DNA of 64,000 bases from Sulfurospirillum diekertiae (GTDB taxonomy: Bacteria; Campylobacterota; Campylobacteria; Campylobacterales; Sulfurospirillaceae), in NCBI RefSeq assembly GCF_002162315.1, contig NZ_CP021416.1, positions 62,001 through 126,000 on the forward strand, written 5' to 3'. Shown piece by piece: positions 7,909-18,456 of this stretch. The notes under the pieces were generated by a model. That model had not been told where the DNA came from. It saw only the letters and a program-made list of their open reading frames with translations, and ran no database searches. Positions within the stretch are counted from its first letter, which is position 1. The number at the start of each line of letters is the position of its first letter. The translations under genes were made by a program, and so were the position numbers.

Positions 7909-8778
7909 GTGTCAAGTATCTCAAAATATAGCAAAATTAATAGTTTAAAATCTGTAAAAAAATGTCTTTTCCCTGCAGCGGGTTATGGTACAAGGTTCTT
8001 ACCGGCAACAAAAGCGATGCCTAAAGAGATGTTACCTGTTCTTACGAAACCATTGATTCAATATGGTGTCGAAGAGGCAGTCAGTGCAGGCATCGATACA
8101 ATGGCAATTGTTACAGGTCGTGGTAAAAGAGCTATTGAAGATCATTTTGATGTCAGTTATGAATTGGAACACCAAATTAAGGGCACATCAAAAGAGAGTT
8201 ACCTTACTGAAATTAGAAATTTAATTGATAATTGTACATTCAGTTATACGAGACAAGTAGAGATGAAGGGATTGGGCCATGCAATTCTGACGGGTAAAAC
8301 ATTGATTGGCGATGAACCATTTGCGGTTATTTTGGCAGATGACTTGTGTGACAATAACGATGATGATCCTGTACTAAAACAGATGGTCGAAGTGTATGAA
8401 AAATACCGCTGTTGTGTGGTTGCCATTGAAGAAGTTCCTAAAGAAGATACAAATAAATATGGTGTTATTGATGGCAAAATTGTTGATGGCAATGAGTCTG
8501 TTCTTCGTGTTTCAAATATGGTTGAAAAACCAGATCCAAAAGATGCACCAACCAATTTAGCCATCATCGGTCGTTATATTTTAACGCCTGAGATTTTTGA
8601 AGTGATTGAAAATACAAAACCTGGTAAAGGTGGTGAAATTCAGATCACCGATGCGCTTTTAGAACTTGCACGCCAAGGTAAAGTTATTGCGTATAAATTT
8701 ACAGGAAGACGTTTTGATTGTGGCTCTATTGAGGGCTTTGTCGAAGCAACCAATTACTTCCACGATAAAGCAAAATAA
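7909..8778 (+). CDS. galU: UTP-glucose-1-phosphate uridylyltransferase
   Basis: GalU makes UDP-glucose for surface polysaccharides. The nucleotide-binding signature GYGTRFLPATKAMPKEMLP is at about residues 24-42, and NMVEKPDPKDAPTNLAIIGRY in the second half is typical. The 289 residues match the family. The start chosen is GTG at 7909, 9 bases after an AGGAG; it gives about 15 residues more than the usual N-terminus, and no better start lies inside. It is monocistronic, with a TAAAAT about 30 bases upstream and a hairpin downstream. Confidence 0.95.
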   Translation: MSSISKYSKINSLKSVKKCLFPAAGYGTRFLPATKAMPKEMLPVLTKPLIQYGVEEAVSAGIDTMAIVTGRGKRAIEDHFDVSYELEHQIKGTSKESYLTEIRNLIDNCTFSYTRQVEMKGLGHAILTGKTLIGDEPFAVILADDLCDNNDDDPVLKQMVEVYEKYRCCVVAIEEVPKEDTNKYGVIDGKIVDGNESVLRVSNMVEKPDPKDAPTNLAIIGRYILTPEIFEVIENTKPGKGGEIQITDALLELARQGKVIAYKFTGRRFDCGSIEGFVEATNYFHDKAK

Positions 8779-8810
8779 CACTTTATAATTTTTACATGTA
8801 AGCCTCTTAA

Positions 8811-8825
8811 CCCCTCTATAAGGGG
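8811..8825 (+). terminator. Probable terminator after galU
   Basis: CCCCT and AGGGG form a 5-base stem with a 5-base loop, followed within a few bases by CTCTCTTTTA. It lies 30 bases after galU and just past a TTACATGTAA palindrome (8792-8801). Confidence 0.5.
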
Positions 8826-8889
8826 CTTGCCTCTCTTTTATATTTATATTATCGCCTTAAGGATAAACCCTTTATTAGCTTATGTTAGC

Positions 8890-8895
8890 TATAAT
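8890..8895 (+). promoter_or_regulatory. -10 element for pyrG
   Basis: TATAAT, 32 bases before the pyrG start. No clear -35 box is seen, as is common in this phylum. Confidence 0.5.
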
Positions 8896-8906
8896 CTCGC
8901 CATTAA

Positions 8907-12140
<3,234 letters not shown>

Positions 12141-12144
<4 letters not shown>

Positions 12145-12800
12145 AATTCACGACCATCTTTTACAGGGACAAAGAGGCAGTTATCTAATGCCTCTTTGCG
12201 TATGCCCTCTTCCGTTTTTATAAATCGGGTAATAATTTGCTTATCCCCTTTTTCAATAGGAGCTACCAAAATCCCCCCTACTTTTAACTGTTCAAAAAGC
12301 TTCTGTGGTACTTCAGGCGTTGAAGCCGAAAAAAGGATGCGATCGTAGGGAGCAAACTCTCTCCATCCATTTTGACCATCATCAAAGCGCGTGTGTATGT
12401 TGGTAATACCTAATGTTTTAAAGCGTTCACGTGCCTCTTTAAGCAATCTTTCAATGCGTTCAATGGTAAAGACTCGGCGGATAACTTTACTTAAAATAAG
12501 CGCTTGGTAGCCACTACCGCAACCAATTTCTAAAACACTATCAGCACCTTTACATGTAAGGGCTTCTGTCATTTTTGCAACGGTTAAAGGCGAGCTAATC
12601 CATTGGTTTGCAACAAGCGGTAGTGCATCGAGTTTGTAGGCGTGCATACTCATGCCTTGTGGGACAAAAAGTTCACGTTCACTTTGGCAAAAAGCATCAT
12701 AAACGTTAGGACTTATAGGACAAATTTTGGCAATTTCATCTGCCATTTTTTTATGTTTTTGAAAACTAATTTTGGTGTTAAATTGAGCCGTTTGCGGCAT
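12141..12800 (-). CDS. pcm: Protein-L-isoaspartate O-methyltransferase
   Basis: Pcm methylates isoaspartyl residues in damaged proteins. The SAM-binding motif VLEIGCGSGYQALIL lies at about residues 91-105 and the family block MVGRELFVP is represented by SERELFVPQGM; the conserved post-I FTIERIERL is also visible. At 219 residues it has the usual size. The start has an AGGA 10 bases upstream. It is the last gene of the minus-strand cluster that begins with nrdD, 17 bases after the nitrilase-family gene. Confidence 0.92.
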
Positions 12801-12817
12801 TATGGGTTAATCCTATG

Positions 12818-13534
12818 TCAAGATATCGTCGTATTTTTTTTGATTTCATGAAAATCAAAGGTATGCATTATCAGGTTATGGTTATCATCACTGGTGACAT
12901 CACCAAATGGAGAGATGATAGCACTGCTTTTAGCCATGCTTTCATCGGCACTGTTCGCACAAAGTACATATGTTTGATTGGCAATTGCCAACGCTGTCGT
13001 TAGCACTTCAAAATGCTTTTTACGAAGTTTGCCCCAGTAGGCAGGTACTAAAATAAGGTCTGCCCCTTTGATCTTTTCCCAAAGACTTGGAAAGCGAAGT
13101 TCAAAGCAGATAAGTACAGCAATTTTTATTCCGTTAATCTCAATGAAGTTCATTTCTTCTATATTCCCTGCACTAAAATAGTGTTCTTCTTCACCTAGGG
13201 CAAAAAGTTTTGCTTTTGATTGTGTATAAATGAGTTTCCCGTGATGAAAAAGCTTGAAGTTATTGACATACTTTGTATCAATTTTTTCAATCAATGTAAG
13301 TCCATATGTTTTACCTACAGAGAGTTTAGCGAGTTTTGGAAGTATGGCAGTAGTAAATTCTGCCGCTTCTTCCATTTTATCGTAGCTGTAGGCACTTAAA
13401 CAGAGCTCTGGTGCTAATGAAATACTATTTTGAGGTATTTGTTCCAAGAGTGCTTGAAGGGTCTCAAAATTCTCCTCAAAGCTTCGACCTTCATAGGCAA
13501 ATTGTAACGCACAGAGCATTGGGTTAGAAATCAT
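12818..13534 (-). CDS. Carbon-nitrogen hydrolase (nitrilase superfamily)
   Basis: A 238-residue hydrolase with the Glu-Lys-Cys triad of the nitrilase superfamily: Glu in LAPELCLSAY, Lys in QSKAKLF and Cys in VLICFELRFP. Members cleave amides such as omega-amides or N-carbamoyl compounds; the substrate here is not evident. The chosen ATG overlaps the nrdB stop by 11 bases and follows AAGGAAG at 11 bases; the next ATG at 13519 has no ribosome binding site. Its place between nrdB and pcm suggests a housekeeping or repair role, possibly metabolite clearance. Confidence 0.8.
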   Translation of the reverse strand: MISNPMLCALQFAYEGRSFEENFETLQALLEQIPQNSISLAPELCLSAYSYDKMEEAAEFTTAILPKLAKLSVGKTYGLTLIEKIDTKYVNNFKLFHHGKLIYTQSKAKLFALGEEEHYFSAGNIEEMNFIEINGIKIAVLICFELRFPSLWEKIKGADLILVPAYWGKLRKKHFEVLTTALAIANQTYVLCANSADESMAKSSAIISPFGDVTSDDNHNLIMHTFDFHEIKKNTTIS

Positions 13535-14546
13535 CGAATGAGAGACTTCCTTTGCTGTAATTAGAAACATTGCCTTCAAAGAAATTTGTTTTTTGATCAT
13601 TAAATTTGGAAAAATCATCTACCCATTTGATAGGATGTTTGGCATTGTAGAGTTTTTCAAAGCCAACTGCCGTTAAACGGTCGTCAATCAGATAGTGAAT
13701 GTAGGTTTCGATAATATCATCCGTAAAGCCCATAATTTGATTTTTAGTAATGTATTTGCCCCACTCAATTTCAAGATCGCCTGCTTTTTGGAACATCTCA
13801 TAGACTTTGGCTTTAAGTTCAGTGGTAAAAAGCTCTGGATATTCTTTTTGAGCTGAATTAATCATGTTTTGAAAGATAAGAAGATGGGTAATTTCATCGC
13901 GTTGAATAAAGCGAATCATCTGCGCACTTCCTAGCATTCTTCCAGCCCTTGCAAGCGCATAAATAGCCGTAAAGCCAGAATAAAAGTAGATGCCTTCTAG
14001 GATTTGATTGGCAAACATTGCAAGAATAAGTTTTTCATCCGTCACATCGCCCGCTAACTCTTCGTAAACACTTGAAATGTAGTCGTTTTTGCGACGTAAT
14101 ACCTCATCGTGTTTTTCCATCTCATAAATAAGGTCCGTGTTGTCACAAATGGCTTCTGCCATAACAGCATAAGATTTAGAGTGATTTGCCTCTTCATACG
14201 ATTGGCGAGAAAGGCATGCATTAATCTCTGGTGCTGTGATGTAGGGGTTGATGTTGTCGGCTAAGTTGTTCGTTTGAAAGCTATCCATGCTAATGAGTTG
14301 TGACCAAACGAGATCATACATACGTTTTTCGGCATCAGTTAAGTTACGATTATAGTCGATAACATCTTTAGTGGTATCGACTTCTCTGGGAAACCATGTA
14401 TTGGCTTCCATCATATCCCAAAGTTTGAGTGCCCATGAGTATTTTGCTTTGGTGAAATTTAAAATTCCGTGTGGGTTTCCCCCAAAAATTTTACGATCTT
14501 GAAGACTTTCATCTGAGTTGGGGTTGTAGATTTTTTTGCGCTCCAT
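13524..14546 (-). CDS. nrdB: Class Ia ribonucleotide reductase, beta subunit
   Basis: NrdB carries the diiron-tyrosyl radical that starts ribonucleotide reduction by NrdA. Metal ligands are visible in SMDSF (Asp), EANH (Glu, His), LEGIYFY (Glu) and RDEITH (Glu, His). The tyrosine four residues after the first His (HSKSY) is in the radical position, so the subunit looks active. At 340 residues it is of usual size. Unusually, it is not beside nrdA but lies 37 bases downstream of the anaerobic reductase activase gene nrdG on the same strand, while nrdA is 4 kb away behind purB. Confidence 0.95.
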   Translation of the reverse strand: MERKKIYNPNSDESLQDRKIFGGNPHGILNFTKAKYSWALKLWDMMEANTWFPREVDTTKDVIDYNRNLTDAEKRMYDLVWSQLISMDSFQTNNLADNINPYITAPEINACLSRQSYEEANHSKSYAVMAEAICDNTDLIYEMEKHDEVLRRKNDYISSVYEELAGDVTDEKLILAMFANQILEGIYFYSGFTAIYALARAGRMLGSAQMIRFIQRDEITHLLIFQNMINSAQKEYPELFTTELKAKVYEMFQKAGDLEIEWGKYITKNQIMGFTDDIIETYIHYLIDDRLTAVGFEKLYNAKHPIKWVDDFSKFNDQKTNFFEGNVSNYSKGSLSFDDF

Positions 14547-14583
14547 TGACGTTCCTAATACAATAATATCTAAAAAGATTGTA

Positions 14584-15318
14584 TCAAAAATTTCTTAATT
14601 CTATAGGTATGAGAGGGCTGAGCTGGCTCAAATCAAACTGATTTTGTTGCATTTTTGTTTCACCCAATGTGGGCTCTACATGTAAATAATTTTGAAGGTA
14701 ATAGGTTCCACGATAACCTTTTACATGTAAATCTTCTATGATGGTGTTAATGTCCATGGGAGTGAGTAAATCACTGTGTAGTGTTGTACGAACTTCAAAG
14801 GAAATATCGCTTTGAATCAGTAGTTTTAAACTCTCTTCAAAACGCTCAATATGGCGGTAATGTGTTAATGTTTCATACTGATCTAGCGGAGCTTTATAAT
14901 CAAGCGCGATGTAATCCACAAGCTTTTTTGCAATTAACCGTGTCAGTAGTTCTGGATGGGAACCATTGGTATCTATTTTAATTTTATACCCTAATACTTT
15001 GATTGCTTCACAGAAAGGTTCAAGATGTGGATAAAGGGTACACTCTCCACCGCTTAACACAACACTATCGAGGCGTCCTTGGCGGCTTTGTAAAAATTCT
15101 AGGGCAGTTTCGAGGCTAATGGTTCCATTGTCTCGTACAATTTGAGGATTGTAGCAATATGGACATGCCATATTGCATTTGGAGAACCAAAAGATAGACG
15201 CTAGATGATGGGGATAATCTAGCGTCGTAAATTTTGTAATACTATGAATTGCCTTATCGGCAAGGACATTTTTCAACAAATTGAACGCGCTCTCTATGCT
15301 CGCCAGTTTTCCCAACAT
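14584..15318 (-). CDS. nrdG: Anaerobic ribonucleotide reductase activating protein (radical SAM)
   Basis: NrdG uses SAM and a 4Fe-4S cluster to create the glycyl radical on the class III reductase. The cluster motif CNMACPYC lies near residues 48-55, with VVLSGGE following. The 244 residues are longer than E. coli NrdG (154) but fit the long NrdG type that partners this kind of NrdD. The start at 15318 overlaps the separate glycyl-radical gene by 65 bases and has only GAGAG upstream; a TTG at about residue 14 or 15 is an alternative. Two TTACATGTAA-type palindromes lie in the gene. Confidence 0.9.
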   Translation of the reverse strand: MLGKLASIESAFNLLKNVLADKAIHSITKFTTLDYPHHLASIFWFSKCNMACPYCYNPQIVRDNGTISLETALEFLQSRQGRLDSVVLSGGECTLYPHLEPFCEAIKVLGYKIKIDTNGSHPELLTRLIAKKLVDYIALDYKAPLDQYETLTHYRHIERFEESLKLLIQSDISFEVRTTLHSDLLTPMDINTIIEDLHVKGYRGTYYLQNYLHVEPTLGETKMQQNQFDLSQLSPLIPIELRNF

Positions 15319-15418
15319 TAAAACTCTCTACGGGTCTGTGATAACCCATAACACGGGTATAAACGATACATTTGGTACGTTTTTCTTTTAATTTCTCTAA
15401 AATTTCGGTTTGACTCAT
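15254..15418 (-). CDS. Separate glycyl-radical domain of the class III ribonucleotide reductase
   Basis: A 54-residue protein with YTRVMGYHRPV at residues 20-30, FNVGK at 33-37 and EHRER at 40-44. This matches the C-terminal glycyl-radical loop of NrdD proteins (RVxGYxRPV, then NxGK), and Gly25 would be the radical residue. The main NrdD gene ends just before this domain. The ATG overlaps the nrdD stop (ATGA) and has AGGAG with a 7-base gap, so it is translated on its own. No homopolymer or slippery heptamer lies at the junction. The arrangement resembles the spare-part protein YfiD/GrcA of pyruvate formate-lyase, but here the parent enzyme lacks the domain. Assignment rests on motif; assembly with NrdD is inferred. 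Confidence 0.85.
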   Translation of the reverse strand: MSQTEILEKLKEKRTKCIVYTRVMGYHRPVESFNVGKTGEHRERVQFVEKCPCR

Positions 15419-17520
15419 GATGCTTCTCCTTTTCTGTAGTGTTCAACTAACTCTTCATCGCATTTAGGGCAAAATTCATGCTCACCACTGATGTAGCCAT
15501 GCTTCTCACACACCGAAAAGACCGGTGTGATGGTAAGGTAAGGCATACGGTAGTTGGTGATCACGTTTCTAACCAACTTCTTGCACGCTTCACTGGAACT
15601 AATGCGCTCTTTCATATAAAGATGCAGAACGGTTCCCCCTGTGTAGGAGCATTGAAGGTCATCTTGAAGATCCAATGCTTCAAAAGGATCATCGGTAAAA
15701 TTCGCAGGAAGTTGAGAGGAGTTGGTGTAATAGACATTTTTTCCTGATCCTGCTTGGATGATCTCAGGGTAGCGTTTTTTATCTTCTTTCGCAAAACGGT
15801 ACGTTGTGCCCTCTGCTGGGGTTGCTTCAAGGTTATAGAGGTTCCCGGTCTCTTCTTGATAGGCGACCATCTTGTTGCGCACAAATTCTAAGATTTCGTG
15901 AGCAAATTCCATTCCATATGCATCGGCAATATTATGTTTATCATCGGTAAAATTGCGAATCATCTCATTGATACCATTGACGCCAATCGTTGAGAAATGG
16001 CTGTTAAATCCTGGCAAATAACGTGCCGTATACGGGTAAAGCCCACGATTGTACATCTCTTGCACAAACACACGTTTTTTCTCGAGTGTGGATTTTGCAA
16101 GGTCCATCAAGTATTCAAAACGTTCCATCAACTCTTTTTTATTGCCTTTATAAAGGTAGCCAAGACGTGCCATATTTAAAGTTACAACACCAATGCTTCC
16201 TGTCATCTCTGCGCTGCCGAAAAGTCCACCACCACGTTTTAAAAGCTCTCTAAGATCGAGTTGCAAACGACAGCACATGGAGCGCACATGACCTGGTTTA
16301 TAAGCCTTTGGATTTTCAACAAGCTTGCCATCGGCATCTCTGACGTATTGGCTTCCAATGAAGTTTTGGAAGTATGAGGAACCGATTTTGGCCGTATTTT
16401 CAAAGAGAAGTTCGGTATTTTCCCCATCCCAGTCAAAATCTTCGGTGATGTTAACGGTCGGAATTGGGAAGGTAAAGGGTTGACCTGTTTTATCCCCTTC
16501 GGTCATTACTTCGTAATACGCTTTGTTAATCAGGTTCATCTCTTTTTGAAAATGTTTATAGGTCATCGCTTCAAGAGAATTGACACCACGTTTTTGTGCC
16601 TCTTCGATGAGCTCTGCATCGTTAATCTCTTTGAAAAGATGACGTTGACTTGAGGTTGGGATTTGATCGGCCAAATCTTTAGGCACGGTCCAGTCAATCG
16701 TAATATTGGTAAACGGGCTTTGTCCCCAACGTGCAGGAACATTGAGGTTGTAAATAAAGCTTCTAATTGCTTTTTTGATCTCTTTGAAGGAAATTTTATC
16801 TTTGAAAGCATAGGGTGCTAAGTATGTATCGAAAGAGCTAAACGCTTGAGCACCCGCCCATTCACTTTGGAGAATTCCTAAAAAGTTTGCCATTTGTCCC
16901 AGAGCTTCTCTAAAATGCATTGGCGGACGACTTTCAACGCGACCCCTAACACCATTAAATCCTTCATCCAAAAGCACTCTCAAACTCCAGCCAGCACAGT
17001 ATGCTGTTAAACAATCCAAATCATGGATGTGATAATCGCCATTGCGGTGCGCTAAGCCCTCTTCTTTAGAGTAAATTTTATCGAGCCAGTAGTTGGCGAT
17101 GACTTTACCCGCGGTATTATTCACAAGTCCTGCATTAGAATAACCGGTATTGGAGTTTGCTTTAATCCTCCAGTCACTTTTCCCAATATACTCTTCAATC
17201 GTTTGAGTGGAATTGACATAGGTTGTATCTTCATTGAGTCCATAGATATGTTCACGCTGCATTTTGTGCGTATGTCGATAAAGAATAAAAGAGCGCATAA
17301 CGTCAAAATAACGAGATTTGTAGAGTTCTTGTTCGATCATATCTTGGAAATCTTCGACCGCTGCTACCCGCTTCTTCTCAATACGTTTGAGTATCTCTTT
17401 AAAAATACTTTCATCGTACGTTACACCTTCGCTTTTAAAGGCTTTTTTGATAGCATCTTCTATCTTGAAAGGTTCAAATTCTTCTGTTGTGCCGTCGCGT
17501 TTGAGTACTTTGGTTAGCAT
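15415..17520 (-). CDS. nrdD: Anaerobic (class III) ribonucleoside-triphosphate reductase, lacking its glycyl-radical domain
   Basis: NrdD reduces ribonucleotides without oxygen. An ATP-cone occupies about residues 1-90 (VLKRDGTTEEFEPFKI), then the catalytic barrel, with family stretches such as HNGDYHIHDLD-like HRNGDYHIHDLD and PGHVRSMCCRLQLDL. The C-terminus keeps the zinc site region (CEKHGYISGEHEFCPKC) but stops there, 701 residues in, without the RVxGY glycyl loop, which is encoded by the next gene at 15254-15418. Start ATG has AGGAT upstream. First gene of the cluster leading to nrdG, nrdB, a nitrilase-family gene and pcm. Confidence 0.95.
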   Translation of the reverse strand: MLTKVLKRDGTTEEFEPFKIEDAIKKAFKSEGVTYDESIFKEILKRIEKKRVAAVEDFQDMIEQELYKSRYFDVMRSFILYRHTHKMQREHIYGLNEDTTYVNSTQTIEEYIGKSDWRIKANSNTGYSNAGLVNNTAGKVIANYWLDKIYSKEEGLAHRNGDYHIHDLDCLTAYCAGWSLRVLLDEGFNGVRGRVESRPPMHFREALGQMANFLGILQSEWAGAQAFSSFDTYLAPYAFKDKISFKEIKKAIRSFIYNLNVPARWGQSPFTNITIDWTVPKDLADQIPTSSQRHLFKEINDAELIEEAQKRGVNSLEAMTYKHFQKEMNLINKAYYEVMTEGDKTGQPFTFPIPTVNITEDFDWDGENTELLFENTAKIGSSYFQNFIGSQYVRDADGKLVENPKAYKPGHVRSMCCRLQLDLRELLKRGGGLFGSAEMTGSIGVVTLNMARLGYLYKGNKKELMERFEYLMDLAKSTLEKKRVFVQEMYNRGLYPYTARYLPGFNSHFSTIGVNGINEMIRNFTDDKHNIADAYGMEFAHEILEFVRNKMVAYQEETGNLYNLEATPAEGTTYRFAKEDKKRYPEIIQAGSGKNVYYTNSSQLPANFTDDPFEALDLQDDLQCSYTGGTVLHLYMKERISSSEACKKLVRNVITNYRMPYLTITPVFSVCEKHGYISGEHEFCPKCDEELVEHYRKGEAS

Positions 17521-17726
17521 GGTTATCCTAGATTTAAAAGTAGGAAAGATTATAGTAGGTATAAAATTTAAAGAAACTTAATGATTAAGCTGAAACAATT
17601 ATGTCACAGTTTAAAAATAAAGCTTTTTTAGCATATTTTATTAAATCAATTTATTCCTTATTTATGGAGCTTATAGCTATCTTAATATTATTAATATTAA
17701 AATTTAAAATTAATTTTTATTCCAAG

Positions 17727-18428
17727 TTATAGTGTGCAAAATGAACGATTTAATGCTTCCTTGACATGTAAAACGGTGGTATCAAATAGCGGTAAATAAG
17801 CGCTTTTTTGATCCACTAAAAGACCAATTTCAGTGCATCCTAGAATAACAGAATCGATCTGTTCATCATGGCATTTAAGATCGTCAATAATCTTTAGAAA
17901 AATCTCTTTGGAAGTGGTTTTAATTTGACCAATGCAGAGCTCTTGAAAGATGATTTGATTGATGATTTCGATTGCTTTTGCATCAGGAATCACCACATCA
18001 ATATGATGGGCTTTTAAAACGTCTGCGTAAAACGTCTCTTGCATTGTAAATTTGGTTCCAAGCAGAATGGCTTTATGCGCACCTTGTGCATTGAGTGCCT
18101 TAGCCGTCGCTTCGGCAATGTGAATAAAAGGTGTTTTGATCTGAGGTGTGATGAGCGGAAGAATTTTGTGCATCGTATTGGTACATAACAGGATAAAATC
18201 CACTCCTGCTCGCTCTAAGGAAAGGGCCGCTTCTTGGATAACAAGTGCAGCTTCTTCCCATTTTCCTTCACGTTGAAAGCGTTCAATCGGTTCAAAATCA
18301 ACCGAATGCAGAATGATCTTGGCACTGTGAAGTCCGCCCAATTTTGCTTTTACACCCTCGTTTAAAAGGGTGTAATAACTCTGTGTCGACTCCCAACTCA
18401 TGCCCCCGATCAATCCTATCGTTTTCAT
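17727..18428 (-). CDS. Aspartate/glutamate racemase family protein
   Basis: A 234-residue racemase with the two catalytic cysteines in LLCTNTMHK and ILGCTEIGLL and the N-terminal GLIGGMSWES signature of the aspartate racemase (YgeA-like) branch. It would interconvert L- and D-aspartate or a related amino acid for cell wall or signalling. ATG 18428 was chosen over GTG 18434, because GGGTGAG is then correctly placed. It follows nrdA by 28 bases on the same strand, with a TTTACATGTAAA palindrome in the gap. Downstream lie 200 AT-rich bases with the nrdD promoter region. Confidence 0.88.
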   Translation of the reverse strand: MKTIGLIGGMSWESTQSYYTLLNEGVKAKLGGLHSAKIILHSVDFEPIERFQREGKWEEAALVIQEAALSLERAGVDFILLCTNTMHKILPLITPQIKTPFIHIAEATAKALNAQGAHKAILLGTKFTMQETFYADVLKAHHIDVVIPDAKAIEIINQIIFQELCIGQIKTTSKEIFLKIIDDLKCHDEQIDSVILGCTEIGLLVDQKSAYLPLFDTTVLHVKEALNRSFCTL

Positions 18429-18456
18429 TCTCACCCTTTACATGTAAAACATTTTT

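Noticed and set aside
15415-15420. Programmed -1 frameshift joining nrdD to the glycyl-radical domain.
   Set aside because: No slippery heptamer or downstream structure is seen, and the small gene has its own good ribosome binding site, so separate translation is preferred.
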